A program made the translations under genes and the position numbers. This document shows positions 1 to 9,191 of a stretch of 64,000 nt of DNA, piece by piece. The notes under the pieces were generated by a model. It had not been told where the DNA came from, ran no database searches, and saw only the letters and a list, made by a program, of their open reading frames with translations. Each line of letters begins with the position of its first letter. The stretch's first letter is position 1. The stretch is from Pseudoteredinibacter isoporae_A (GTDB lineage: Bacteria; Pseudomonadota; Gammaproteobacteria; Pseudomonadales; Cellvibrionaceae), in assembly GCF_040372805.1 (NCBI RefSeq), contig NZ_BAABWJ010000001.1, positions 744,001 through 808,000 on the forward strand, given 5' to 3'.

Positions 1-142
1 GCCATTTCATCGGTTTCCCTCATTTTTTTGCTTTCGACATGCCTTGGCACAATAAACTCAACGAGCAAGGCCGCAGGGCTTAGGTTAAAATACGCATCAT
101 ACGTGACGAAAACCTTACCCACGCTTAATAACGAGATTTTAC

Positions 143-760
143 ATGAGTAACAGCGGTACTCTCTATACGGTATCTGCGCCCTCTGGCGCCGGCAAAACCA
201 GCCTGGTCAAAGCTTTGATCGACAACCTGAGTGATGTTCAGGTTTCCATCTCCCACACCACCCGAGCCATGCGCCCAGGGGAGGAAGATGGCGTGAACTA
301 TCACTTTGTCTCCCAGGAGAGATTTCAAGAGATGCTGGGCAATAGCGCCTTTCTGGAGCATGCCGAGGTATTCGGCAACTGGTACGGCACCTCTCAAGCC
401 TGGGTGGAAGAAACCCTGGCCAGAGGAGGCGATGTGATTCTGGAAATCGACTGGCAGGGTGCTCAACAGGTGAAACGCTTGATGCCAGAAACACTTGGGG
501 TATTTATCCTCCCTCCGAGCCAATCGGCCCTTCGCCAACGCCTGACCGGTCGTGGCCAGGACGATGACAGCATTATCGACGGGCGCATGGCGGAAGCGGT
601 CAGTGAAATGAGCCACTATGTGGAAGCGGATTTTATCGTGATCAATGATGATTTTGAGGAAGCATTGATCGATTTTGAGGCTATCCTGCGCGGCCAACGC
701 TTACAACAAGGCAAGCAACAACAGCGCCATAAAACTCTCCTGCAGGAACTGCTGAAATAG
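143..760 (+). CDS. gmk: Guanylate kinase
   Basis: Cytoplasmic enzyme that phosphorylates GMP to GDP with ATP, essential for guanine nucleotide supply. The protein is 205 residues, the usual family length. The P-loop GAGKTS lies at about residues 15-20 after the SAPS lead-in, and the GMP-binding stretch around SHTTRAMRPGE follows at about residues 37-47. The ATG start follows an A/T-rich leader without a strong ribosome site. It is upstream of rpoZ and spoT on the same strand, the classical order in Gammaproteobacteria, linking GTP supply to ppGpp metabolism. No truncation is visible. Confidence 0.97.
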   Translation: MSNSGTLYTVSAPSGAGKTSLVKALIDNLSDVQVSISHTTRAMRPGEEDGVNYHFVSQERFQEMLGNSAFLEHAEVFGNWYGTSQAWVEETLARGGDVILEIDWQGAQQVKRLMPETLGVFILPPSQSALRQRLTGRGQDDDSIIDGRMAEAVSEMSHYVEADFIVINDDFEEALIDFEAILRGQRLQQGKQQQRHKTLLQELLK

Positions 761-781
761 GCGCCCATACACGACCAATGC

Positions 782-810
782 TTGCCTGAGCTGGTCAAAA
801 TGCGTACACT
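782..810 (+). promoter_or_regulatory. Sigma-70-like promoter ahead of rpoZ
   Basis: A -35-like TTGCCT (782-787) and a -10-like TACACT (805-810) are separated by 17 bases, about 140 bases upstream of the rpoZ start. This is a pattern call from the sequence only. Confidence 0.45.
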
Positions 811-947
811 AGCGCCCCCTTTTTTATATCTGTCGCGATAAATTAGTCCCGAGCTTTTGCAAAAGCGCTTCTTTCGGGCTATAACTCAGCGACAGAAGAC
901 ATTTGCCAAAGACCTGCCCCATGGCAGGCATATTGAAGGAAATACTG

Positions 948-1208
948 ATGGCCCGTATCACCGTTGAAGATTGCCTCAACCACGTTGATAACCGTTTTGA
1001 ACTGGTAATTGTAGGCAGCAAACGCGCCCGCCAGATTGCTGTCCAGGGCAAAGAGCCTATGGTTCCGGAAGAAAACGATAAGCCTACCGTTCTCGCTCTG
1101 CGCGAAATCGAAGAAGGCCTGATCGATCCGACCATGTTCGATGTTGAAGAAGACGAGCAGGACGAAATGCCCATCATGCCTCAGCAAGAGCCCGGCATCG
1201 AGCTGTAA
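948..1208 (+). CDS. rpoZ: RNA polymerase omega subunit
   Basis: Omega subunit, which aids assembly of RNA polymerase by chaperoning beta-prime and contributes to a ppGpp binding site. The protein is 86 residues from the ATG at 948 (MARITVEDCLNHVDNRFELV), which matches the family N terminus. An AAGGA ribosome site sits at 936-940. The frame stays open upstream to a TTG at 903, but those extra 15 residues are not part of the family. It lies between gmk and spoT. The acidic tail after about residue 60 is typical. Confidence 0.97.
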   Translation: MARITVEDCLNHVDNRFELVIVGSKRARQIAVQGKEPMVPEENDKPTVLALREIEEGLIDPTMFDVEEDEQDEMPIMPQQEPGIEL

Positions 1209-1265
1209 TCACACTACGAATGGCTCAGCCACCCGGCTGCCAATAGCCACGGAATGTGTTACTTT

Positions 1266-1308
1266 AAAAGCTAGGTACGTTAGCAAGAGCTAACGCCCTA
1301 GCTTTTTT
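1266..1308 (+). terminator. Rho-independent terminator after rpoZ
   Basis: AAGCTAGG pairs with CCTAGCTT around an inner GTTAGC/GCTAAC stem, and a run of six T follows. It separates gmk-rpoZ transcription from spoT. Confidence 0.8.
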
Positions 1309-1369
1309 GTTTTCTGGCCGCCGTGTGATGTGATTTATCAACGGGGTTCTTGAGTTACTGGAGCCTACA

Positions 1370-3478
1370 TTGCAAACCATTGAGTCCCTCAGCAACCGAC
1401 TCTCATCTTATCTTGATTCCGAGCAAATCAACCTGGTGCGGCGCGCCTACTATTACGCCGAGCAGGCCCATGATGGCCAAACCCGACGTAGCGGTGAGCC
1501 CTACGTAACTCACCCCCTGGCCGTTGCAGGCATTTTGAGCTCCATGCACATGGACCATCAAAGCTTGATGGCCGCCATGCTACACGACGTGATTGAAGAC
1601 ACTGGCATTCCTAAAAAAGCGCTGGCCAATCAATTCGGCGATACCGTTGCCGAACTCGTCGACGGCGTGAGCAAGCTGACCCAGATTGAGTTTGGTTCAC
1701 GCGAAGAAAAACAGGCCGAAAACTTTCAGAAAATGGCCCTTGCAATGGCCAATGACATTCGTGTCATCTTGGTAAAGCTGGCCGACCGTCTTCATAATAT
1801 GCGAACGCTGGGCGCTCTGGCATCGGAAAAGATGCGACGTATCGCCACCGAAACCCTCGATATCTACGCCCCTATTGCTCACCGCCTCGGTATGAACGAT
1901 ATGCGTATCGAATTCGAGAACCGTGGTTTTTCTGCCATGTACCCACTGCGAGCGCGACGCCTGCAAGCCGCTTTGCAGGAAGCGCGAGGCAATCGCAAAG
2001 AGCTGGTCGAAAATATTCAAAGCGCCATTGAAGCCCGCCTGGAAACGGAAGACATCGCCTCGTTGGTACTGGGCAGGGAAAAGCATCTGTACAGTATCTA
2101 CCAGAAGATGCGAGCAAAAAAGAAATCCTTCCGCGAAATCATGGATGTCTACGCCTTCCGCATCATTGTTGAAGACGTCGACACCTGCTACCGCGTTCTC
2201 GGCGTAATGCACAATCTCTACAAGCCTGTCATCAGCGAATTCAAAGACTATATCGCCATTCCCAAAGCCAACGGTTATCAGTCCCTGCATACCGTTTTGG
2301 TCGGCATGCACGGTGTCCCCATTGAGGTTCAAATTCGCACTAAGGAAATGGACGAGCTGGCCAACACCGGTATTGCCGCTCACTGGTTATACAAAGCGGA
2401 CGAAGACAGCCCCGTCAGTAACCAGGCGCGAGCACGCCAATGGGTGCAAGGCTTGCTGGAAATTCAAAAACAGGCCGGTAACTCTCTGGAGTTTATCGAA
2501 AACGTTAAGATTGACCTCTTCCCCGATGAGGTATACGTCTTTACGCCCAAAGGCAAAATTATCAGCCTGCCTTCCGGTGCCACCGCCGTAGATTTCGCCT
2601 ACGCCGTACACACTGGAGTGGGGCACCGCTGTGTGGCCTGTCGAATCAATGACCGTTTGGCGCCCCTGTCACAACCCTTGCAGAGCGGCGAAAAAGTGAA
2701 AATTATTACCGCGGCGGGCGCTCAGCCCAACCCTGCCTGGCTGAACTTCACCACCTCCGGTAAGGCTCGCAGCTCCATCCGCCACTTCCTGAAAAACCAA
2801 CGTCATCACGAATCGATAGAACTCGGCGAACGTCTGCTTGGACGTGCCCTTGGCAATATCAATATGCGCCTCGACGAGCTCAGTGAACAGCAGATCCAGC
2901 ACCTGCTGGATGAGACCCATATGAATAATATGGAAGCCTTGCTGGAAGACATTGGCCTCGGCAATCGTCTGGCGAACGCGGTGGCCAACCTTCTACAACA
3001 GGATCAGGAAGATTCGAAAGCCACGCACATTCACTCGCCCCTGATGATTGACAGCGATGAAGGCATGCTGATCAGCTTTGCCCGCTGCTGTCGACCTATT
3101 CCGGGTGACCCGATTATCGGACACCTCAGCGCAGGAAAAGGCTTGGTGGTCCATGTAGAGGACTGCAATAATATTGCCGAACTGCGTCACTCCCCAGAGA
3201 AAATCAGTTTGGTAAACTGGGCACCCAATGTTACCGGCGAATTTCTCGTCGACATCAAAGTCGAAGTAGAGTCACAACGCGGCATTATTGCCAGCCTAGC
3301 CAATCGCATGGCGGAGGCGGGCGCTCATATTGAACGCATTAATGTTGATGAGCGCGATGCGCATAACAGCGTGATCGAATTGTGTATTGGCGTACAAAAC
3401 CGTGTACACCTGGCCAACGTCATCCGCCGGGTACGTAATATGCATTCGGTCATTAAACTAACCCGTAGCAAAAATTAA
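1370..3478 (+). CDS. spoT: Bifunctional (p)ppGpp synthetase/hydrolase SpoT
   Basis: Makes and degrades the stringent-response alarmone (p)ppGpp. The protein is 702 residues, the normal length. Domain order: HD hydrolase domain with HD at residues 72-73 and ED at 76-77 (HDVIEDT), synthetase domain with the DYIAIPKANGYQSLHT motif around residues 295-310, TGS domain at about 388-447, and C-terminal ACT domain at about 628-700. The intact HDxxED motif supports hydrolase activity. The start is TTG at 1370 with GGAG at 1360-1363; no better in-frame ATG fits the family N terminus. It follows gmk-rpoZ and precedes ridA, 26 bases downstream. Confidence 0.97.
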   Translation: MQTIESLSNRLSSYLDSEQINLVRRAYYYAEQAHDGQTRRSGEPYVTHPLAVAGILSSMHMDHQSLMAAMLHDVIEDTGIPKKALANQFGDTVAELVDGVSKLTQIEFGSREEKQAENFQKMALAMANDIRVILVKLADRLHNMRTLGALASEKMRRIATETLDIYAPIAHRLGMNDMRIEFENRGFSAMYPLRARRLQAALQEARGNRKELVENIQSAIEARLETEDIASLVLGREKHLYSIYQKMRAKKKSFREIMDVYAFRIIVEDVDTCYRVLGVMHNLYKPVISEFKDYIAIPKANGYQSLHTVLVGMHGVPIEVQIRTKEMDELANTGIAAHWLYKADEDSPVSNQARARQWVQGLLEIQKQAGNSLEFIENVKIDLFPDEVYVFTPKGKIISLPSGATAVDFAYAVHTGVGHRCVACRINDRLAPLSQPLQSGEKVKIITAAGAQPNPAWLNFTTSGKARSSIRHFLKNQRHHESIELGERLLGRALGNINMRLDELSEQQIQHLLDETHMNNMEALLEDIGLGNRLANAVANLLQQDQEDSKATHIHSPLMIDSDEGMLISFARCCRPIPGDPIIGHLSAGKGLVVHVEDCNNIAELRHSPEKISLVNWAPNVTGEFLVDIKVEVESQRGIIASLANRMAEAGAHIERINVDERDAHNSVIELCIGVQNRVHLANVIRRVRNMHSVIKLTRSKN

Positions 3479-3504
3479 TCGCTTATATTTATTTGAGAAA
3501 CACC

Positions 3505-3888
3505 ATGCCAAATCGTTCTATCGTAGAAACCAGCAACGCACCTTCTGCAATCGGCACTTACTCACAGGCCGTAAAAGTCAACAACACTGTTTATCTGTCA
3601 GGCCAAATTCCTTTGGTTCCCGAAACCATGACTTTGGTAGAAGGTGATTTCGAAGCGCAGGCTCATCAGGTATTTAAAAACCTGGCGGCGGTATGCAAAG
3701 CCTCGGGTGGCGACATTCAGCAGATCGTTAAACTGAACATCTATCTGACCGATCTCGGCAATTTTCCGGTTGTTAACGAGGTGATGTCCCAATACTTCGA
3801 GCAACCTTACCCCGCACGTGCAGCGATCGGTATCAGCCAGCTGCCCAAAGATTCCTTGATTGAAGCGGACGGCATCCTAGTCGTATAA
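3505..3888 (+). CDS. ridA: RidA-family enamine/imine deaminase
   Basis: Small trimeric cytoplasmic enzyme that hydrolyses reactive 2-aminoacrylate-type enamines/imines released by PLP enzymes. The 127-residue protein from the ATG at 3505 begins MPNRSIVETSNAP, matching the family; an upstream TTG at 3493 is in frame but adds nothing conserved. It has the family signatures IGTYSQAV, LSGQIPL and the arginine of PARAAIG near residue 105, expected to bind the substrate carboxylate. It sits just behind spoT, as in Pseudomonas relatives, and is followed by a terminator. Confidence 0.93.
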   Translation: MPNRSIVETSNAPSAIGTYSQAVKVNNTVYLSGQIPLVPETMTLVEGDFEAQAHQVFKNLAAVCKASGGDIQQIVKLNIYLTDLGNFPVVNEVMSQYFEQPYPARAAIGISQLPKDSLIEADGILVV

Positions 3889-3905
3889 ACTTCATCATCC
3901 AGACA

Positions 3906-3940
3906 GGGAAGTCTGGAACACGTTGAGACTTCCCTTTCTT
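3906..3940 (+). terminator. Rho-independent terminator after ridA
   Basis: GGGAAGTCT pairs with AGACTTCCC across an 11-base loop, followed by TTTCTT. It ends the spoT-ridA unit. Confidence 0.75.
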
Positions 3941-3973
3941 AGTCACTTTACTCAACAACAATAAGGATGTTTT

Positions 3974-4516
3974 ATGGCCTCCCATATCTTGCGCCACTAT
4001 CTGCTTGGTGCAATGCTTCTCGTTTCATTCAGTGCTTTCAGCGAAGACAAATTAGAGATCCCCAAATTAGGCGAGGGCGAAGGGTATTTACTGCTGGGCC
4101 TTTATGTACATGACATTATTCCCAGCAAGATCATGTTAAAAGGTGATGGCTTTCTATCGACGGAAAGCATGACAGACCTAATTCCCGGAGATCAATACGA
4201 CTTGATTGCCGTAAAAGCGGGTGAATACACCTTTGACCGGGTATACAACAATGCTCTACTCAATGACAAGATCTATTGGGACCTGGAGGCCATAGATTTT
4301 ACGGTGAAAGTTGAGCCGGGAACCATCAGCTATGGCGGCCATTTAATCAGTGAAGTTCAGGCCAGTCGACAAGCCATTTTTCGTTTACGCAATCGGGGCA
4401 GCCAAGCTTTGGAATATTTGGAATACTGCTGCTCTAGTCTTTTGGAAAACTACAAACTCAAATATACCGGCAAAGTGACCGACCCTTACCTGACAAAACT
4501 GCAGGAGAAGAAATAA
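3974..4516 (+). CDS. Small secreted protein of unknown function, partner of the S9 peptidase (copy 1)
   Basis: I do not recognise a named family. The 180-residue protein has a Sec-type signal peptide (hydrophobic residues about 8-22, likely cleavage near FSAFS/ED). The mature part looks like a beta-rich fold. Stretches shared with the paralogue at 6621-7172 are GYLLL, PGDQYDL, AGEYTFDRVYN, YWDL, TISYGGHLISE, RNRGSQALEYL and a CC pair near residues 154-155. The stop codon overlaps the next start by one base (TAATG), so it is translationally coupled to the peptidase. RBS is AAGGA at 3962-3966. It may be a periplasmic partner, inhibitor or chaperone of the peptidase; this is inference. Confidence 0.8.
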   Translation: MASHILRHYLLGAMLLVSFSAFSEDKLEIPKLGEGEGYLLLGLYVHDIIPSKIMLKGDGFLSTESMTDLIPGDQYDLIAVKAGEYTFDRVYNNALLNDKIYWDLEAIDFTVKVEPGTISYGGHLISEVQASRQAIFRLRNRGSQALEYLEYCCSSLLENYKLKYTGKVTDPYLTKLQEKK

Positions 4517-6489
4517 TGAATATTGTCCTGCAAATCTTTGTCGTAACAGGTAGCCTGCTTTTTAGCCTTGCAAGTTTTGCACAGGCCGAAAGTGAAGACA
4601 AAAAAACAGCAAGTCCGGAGCCCATCAGTGCCAAGCACGCCAGAGAAATTTTCCAAAAAAGCAAATATTCTTCGGCTAAGATTGATCCAAGCGGGCAAAG
4701 GGTCAGTTTTATCGAGCACGATAAAACTAAAGATACACTGATGTTTCTGGATCTGAAAAGCAACAACATGCAAGCAGTGTTTGTAGACGATGACAATCGA
4801 ATCAAAAACTATGTCTGGGTTGATGAAGACACAATAGTCGCCTCTGTGCGCTACTTGGATTTCAACCGCTCACTCTATAAGTTTGATTTTGTTTATGAAA
4901 ATGGCTTGCTAAAGAACATCGAGTCAAAGCTTATTCTGAACAACGCCTACCTGATTGATGCCTTACCTTCGCTGACAAACAAAATTGCAGTTGCCTACTA
5001 CAGCGAAGATGAACCAGATATCTACACATTCGACTTGAATGCCAAGAACATCAGCAGCCAACTTGGCGGCCGGCATAAACTGAACAAAAATGCCCCTGAC
5101 GGAGATGACTGGATATTCGATACGCACGGCAACCTGAAAGTCATGAGTGCCAGAAAGGACGGTAAAATCACTGCTTGGTATAAAGAACCGGAGAAAGGCC
5201 GCTGGATTGAAATATGGAATGAAAAACAAGCTACCACTTTCATTCCGTTAAGTTTCAACTCAGATACTGAAGAGCTTTTGGTTCTCAGCAATCATGATAG
5301 AAATTTCACTGAAGTGATACGGTACAACGTACACGATAAGACATTCGGAGAAACACTGTTCAAGATTGACAATCACGATGTTGAGTCTGTCCAATTGAAT
5401 CAAAAACGTGATGGCATTCTGTATGCATCTTATCAAGTGAATGGAGTTGAACAGAGAGAATACTTCTCTGATTTGGGATCGTTCATTAAACAGCAGCTCA
5501 ACAAATCCATCAAAGCCTCTGGCTTTTGGGTTCACGACAAGAGCCTCGATAATTCTGTCGTACTCGCGCTGAAGCGTAACAGCCAGCAACCGGGAATTTA
5601 CTATCTATTCGAAACCAATCAAACTCGCCTTAGTGTTCTCACCGAAACTAAGCCTTTGCTTTCCAAGTTCAGACTTGGTAAAAATCAAACCATAAAATCC
5701 AAATCCAGTGATGGCCTGGAAATTGAAAGCTACCTAACTCTGCCCGCAGATAGTGACACCGTAAAACCGCCTCTTATTGTGATTCCTCACGGTGGACCAG
5801 TGAATGTTCGTGCCAGCAGTAATTACAATGCAACGGTGCAATATCTTGCCAGTTTAGGGTATGCCGTTCTGCGCCCAAACTTCCGTGGCTCTTTAGGCTT
5901 CGGAAAGAAATTCAAAGAAGCGGCCAAACAGCAATGGGGGAAATTGATCGAGGATGACATCGATTCTGCCACTCAAGCAGTTATCGACTCAGGCCTGATC
6001 GATAAACATAAAATATGCATTTACGGTGCGAGTTACGGTGGCTATTCCGCGTTAATCAGTGGAATTCGACGCCCAGACATGTACAAATGTTCGGCCTCGC
6101 TTAATGGCGTCAGCGATATCAATCTAATGCTCAGCAATCACTTCGAATCTGACAAAGAGGATACCCTAAGCTGGATTAAAGAATACTATGGCAATCCTGA
6201 AACGAACCAACAGGAACTGTTGCTTAAATCACCTGTTTATCAAGCAGATAAGTTTAAGACACCGGTCTTCCTGGCTCACGGATTGAAGGACATGGTTGTG
6301 GATATAGAACATTTCTATCGCATGAAGGCCGAGTTGAAAAGAAACGGCAATCCCGCAAGCAGCCTGATTTTGAGTAATGAGAGACACGGTCTGAAATATC
6401 TCAACACCAATGTCGAGCTGTATTCAGCTTTGGACGCCTTCTTCCGCAAAAGTCTGGATTTACCCGAAGCCAAAGTGCTGGTGAAATAG
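4516..6489 (+). CDS. Exported S9 family (prolyl oligopeptidase-like) serine peptidase, copy 1
   Basis: Serine peptidase of the acylaminoacyl-peptidase/DPP type with an N-terminal beta-propeller-like region (about 40-390) and a C-terminal alpha/beta-hydrolase domain (about 400-645). The catalytic triad is visible: Ser506 in GASYGGYS, Asp592 in HGLKDMVV and His624 in RHGL. The oxyanion region HGGPVNVR is near 423. An N-terminal signal peptide (residues 1-24, ending in AQAE) predicts export. Length of 657 residues is normal. It is coupled to the small secreted gene upstream and is paralogous to 7175-9172. Substrate unknown; peptides are the family expectation. Confidence 0.92.
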   Translation: MNIVLQIFVVTGSLLFSLASFAQAESEDKKTASPEPISAKHAREIFQKSKYSSAKIDPSGQRVSFIEHDKTKDTLMFLDLKSNNMQAVFVDDDNRIKNYVWVDEDTIVASVRYLDFNRSLYKFDFVYENGLLKNIESKLILNNAYLIDALPSLTNKIAVAYYSEDEPDIYTFDLNAKNISSQLGGRHKLNKNAPDGDDWIFDTHGNLKVMSARKDGKITAWYKEPEKGRWIEIWNEKQATTFIPLSFNSDTEELLVLSNHDRNFTEVIRYNVHDKTFGETLFKIDNHDVESVQLNQKRDGILYASYQVNGVEQREYFSDLGSFIKQQLNKSIKASGFWVHDKSLDNSVVLALKRNSQQPGIYYLFETNQTRLSVLTETKPLLSKFRLGKNQTIKSKSSDGLEIESYLTLPADSDTVKPPLIVIPHGGPVNVRASSNYNATVQYLASLGYAVLRPNFRGSLGFGKKFKEAAKQQWGKLIEDDIDSATQAVIDSGLIDKHKICIYGASYGGYSALISGIRRPDMYKCSASLNGVSDINLMLSNHFESDKEDTLSWIKEYYGNPETNQQELLLKSPVYQADKFKTPVFLAHGLKDMVVDIEHFYRMKAELKRNGNPASSLILSNERHGLKYLNTNVELYSALDAFFRKSLDLPEAKVLVK

Positions 6490-6506
6490 CGCTCATGTCA
6501 TCGGTA

Positions 6507-6530
6507 GAGGCCTCTGACTGCAGAGGCCTC
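6507..6530 (+). terminator. Perfect hairpin between the two peptidase modules
   Basis: GAGGCCTCTG and CAGAGGCCTC form a perfect 10-bp stem with a 4-base loop, 18 bases after the first peptidase stop. No T run follows, so it is either a weak terminator or an mRNA-stabilising hairpin. Confidence 0.5.
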
Positions 6531-6620
6531 ACTCCATTGTGACGATATCGTCAAATTGCCCAACCCCCGATAAGCAGTTAAACTGCCAATTCGTTCTGTT
6601 GCCTCGCACATAAGCGTTTT

Positions 6621-7172
6621 ATGAAAGCCATTGCCTACCTCACTCTTGCTGCACTATTGGTTCTGCCCGTTCCGGCGGTACCGGCTCAAGGTGTTGAGAG
6701 GAATACAGAGGCCTTAAAAGAAGGATATGGGTACTTATTACTCGCCATCGAAAGCCTGGGAACAACACCCAACAAAATTCTATTGAAAGGCCCCAAACTT
6801 TTTTCCAGCCCCAGTGTGCAATCCATCGAACCTGGCAATAACTATCGTCTGATGCCGGTGCCTGCCGGGCGCTACTATTTCAGCCAGGTTTACAATGATG
6901 GTAAGAAGGACGAGTCAGCCTATTGGGACATTTTGGATTTTGACTATTATATTGATGTCAAAGCCGATACCGTTTCCTATTCCGGACACTTTATCAGTGA
7001 AATGTACGGAGAACAGGAAATAGACTTCGTCTATCGAAACCGCAGCAGCCAAGCCCATGAATACTTGCGCAACTGCTGTGCGGAAATTTTGCAGCGCTAT
7101 CCACTCAGCTTTACCGGTTCTTACCCTGATCCTTTTCTGGACTTTTTGAAACTCGATCAAGGGACTCAGTAA
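6621..7172 (+). CDS. Small secreted protein of unknown function, partner of the S9 peptidase (copy 2)
   Basis: Paralogue of 3974-4516, 183 residues, with a signal peptide (residues 1-22, likely cleavage near VPAQG). Shared landmarks are GYGYLLL, KILLKGP, PGNNYRL, AGRYYFSQVYND, YWDI, TVSYSGHFISE, RNRSSQAHEYLRNCC and SFTGSYPDPFL. The conserved CC pair is retained. The stop is 2 bases before the next start, so it is again coupled to the peptidase gene. No named domain recognised. Conservation of the pairing across the duplication implies the two products act together. Confidence 0.8.
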   Translation: MKAIAYLTLAALLVLPVPAVPAQGVERNTEALKEGYGYLLLAIESLGTTPNKILLKGPKLFSSPSVQSIEPGNNYRLMPVPAGRYYFSQVYNDGKKDESAYWDILDFDYYIDVKADTVSYSGHFISEMYGEQEIDFVYRNRSSQAHEYLRNCCAEILQRYPLSFTGSYPDPFLDFLKLDQGTQ

Positions 7173-7174
7173 CC

Positions 7175-9172
7175 ATGACAGGTTTTAGAAATCGGTTGAG
7201 CCGCCTATGCTTACTTGTTGCGATCTCCTTGGCTTCCGCATCACAAACAGCGATTGCTGAGCACGATAACGGTGCTGCTTATCAACACGCGAAAGATATT
7301 TTTCGTAGCTCGATTTACTATTTGGTCGACAGCAACCCTGAAGGGTCGTTGATCACGTACATTGAAAGGCTCGATCACGGTCAGCGTTTGATGCTGTTGA
7401 ATTTGCAAGATGAAAGCTTGCAGATTCTACTGAACGATCTTGAGGGTAAAATCAACCATTATTCCTGGATTGATAATGACACTCTGGTACTCCACGAAGT
7501 CGATCGAGATTATCGACAATCCCTGTCTCAGCTGTCCATTAACTTTATCGATCGCCAACTGAGCAACATCTACCAGCGCCCTCTGCTGAACAATGCCGTT
7601 GTCATTGACACCTTGCCTTACAAAGAAGATCGGGTTTTAGTAAAACAATTTCGTGAATCAAAATCGTATATCTATAATTTGAATCTCGCCGCCAGAAATA
7701 TCAGCGGTCAATTGCGCAACCGTTTCAAATTGAACCGCTTGGCACCCGCCGCCGAGCATTGGCTGAGCGACACTTCAGGCGCCCTCAGAATCGGCTATGT
7801 TTCTCCTCGCCACGGAGCAAAGAAAGTATGGTATCGCCCCCAGGACAGCAAACGCTGGAGCATCATATGGGAAGGCGAAAAACGTACGACATTCAGACCC
7901 ATTCTATTCGAAGAAGACAAACAGCAAATTCTGGTACTGAGTAATTTTCAACGAAACTTTGTTGAACTGTTACGTTTCGACATTAAAACAAAAACCTTTG
8001 TCGATACCGTGTTAAAAATTCCAGGCTATGATATTGAATCTGTCGAACTGAACAAACGTCGCGATGATATTTTGTTTGCCAGTTATACGCAGGATGGCAA
8101 CCATAGACGCCACTACATGAATGAGCTCGGAGACTTCCTCAGCAACAGTTTGAAGCGCGACCTCAACACACCGAACATCTGGGTTGTCGACAACAGCCTG
8201 AACGATAAAATCATTATCGCCTTAAAGCGCGACGGTAAGAATCCGGGTATTTTTTACCTGTTTAACACGCGCCAATGGCAACTGACGGAACTGGCCGACA
8301 CTCAACCCTGGCTGAAACAATTTCAGTTGGGCGATACACTCGCCATTACTTCTAAATCCAGCGATGACTTGGAAATCGAAAGCTATCTGACTCTGCCTAG
8401 CAATCATGAAACAAAGAAGGCCCCTTTGATTGTTATGCCACACGGTGGGCCCATATCCGTAAGATCGTCTGCGGACTACGACCCTCATGTACAGTACCTG
8501 GCCAGCCTCGGCTACGCTGTGTTACGCCCTAATTTTCGAGGCTCCTCAGGCTATGGGCGGGAATTTATCGAAGCCGGCAAACAGCAGTGGGGAAAGCTGA
8601 TCGAGGATGACATTGAATCCGCGGTACGCGAAGTGATTGCTCAAGGTCTCGTTGACGGCAACAAAGTGTGCATTTACGGCAGCAGTTACGGCGGCTATTC
8701 CGCTTTAATGAGTGCCATCCGATCCCCTGACTTATTCAAGTGTGCGGCCTCCTATGTGGGGGTTACCGATATCAGTTTGATGTACAACAATGACGTGCAC
8801 AATTCCAACAGCATTCTGAATTGGCGCAAAGACTATGTTGGCGACCCCAAAGCCCAACAGCAGGAACTGATGCGTCATTCGCCGGTTTATCAGGCTCAAC
8901 GCTTAACCGTACCGGTGTTTTTGGCTCAGGGCGAAAAAGACCGAGTGGTCGATAAAGAACATTTTTACCGAATGCGCCATGTATTGGAAAAGTACGGCAA
9001 GACCGCCGAATATTTATTGCTCCCTGATGAAGTCCACGGTTTTAGCCAGTTACAAAGTTACTATGAGTTTTACTCTCGCCTGGACGCATTTTTTAGAAAG
9101 CATCTCGACCTTCCAGCCGCCGCACCACTCATTCAGCCGCCGAATGAACATCAAGTCAGTACCATAGAGTGA
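7175..9172 (+). CDS. Exported S9 family (prolyl oligopeptidase-like) serine peptidase, copy 2
   Basis: Paralogue of 4516-6489, 665 residues, with a signal peptide (about 1-28) and the same two-part structure: divergent propeller-like N-terminal half and conserved alpha/beta-hydrolase C-terminal third. Catalytic residues are Ser504 (GSSYGGYS), Asp589 (GEKDRVV) and His621 (VHGF). Both copies share long conserved runs such as LASLGYAVLRPNFRGS and KQQWGKLIEDDI, so the duplication is clear and both look active. It ends 20 bases before the convergent AraC-type gene. The different N-terminal halves suggest different substrates (inference). Confidence 0.92.
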   Translation: MTGFRNRLSRLCLLVAISLASASQTAIAEHDNGAAYQHAKDIFRSSIYYLVDSNPEGSLITYIERLDHGQRLMLLNLQDESLQILLNDLEGKINHYSWIDNDTLVLHEVDRDYRQSLSQLSINFIDRQLSNIYQRPLLNNAVVIDTLPYKEDRVLVKQFRESKSYIYNLNLAARNISGQLRNRFKLNRLAPAAEHWLSDTSGALRIGYVSPRHGAKKVWYRPQDSKRWSIIWEGEKRTTFRPILFEEDKQQILVLSNFQRNFVELLRFDIKTKTFVDTVLKIPGYDIESVELNKRRDDILFASYTQDGNHRRHYMNELGDFLSNSLKRDLNTPNIWVVDNSLNDKIIIALKRDGKNPGIFYLFNTRQWQLTELADTQPWLKQFQLGDTLAITSKSSDDLEIESYLTLPSNHETKKAPLIVMPHGGPISVRSSADYDPHVQYLASLGYAVLRPNFRGSSGYGREFIEAGKQQWGKLIEDDIESAVREVIAQGLVDGNKVCIYGSSYGGYSALMSAIRSPDLFKCAASYVGVTDISLMYNNDVHNSNSILNWRKDYVGDPKAQQQELMRHSPVYQAQRLTVPVFLAQGEKDRVVDKEHFYRMRHVLEKYGKTAEYLLLPDEVHGFSQLQSYYEFYSRLDAFFRKHLDLPAAAPLIQPPNEHQVSTIE

Positions 9173-9191
9173 GCGAAAATGTCAGCGATGG

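Noticed and set aside
1..142. Search for promoter or RNA upstream of gmk
   Set aside because: TAAAAT near 86-91 is present but without a convincing -35, and no terminator or structured RNA is seen.
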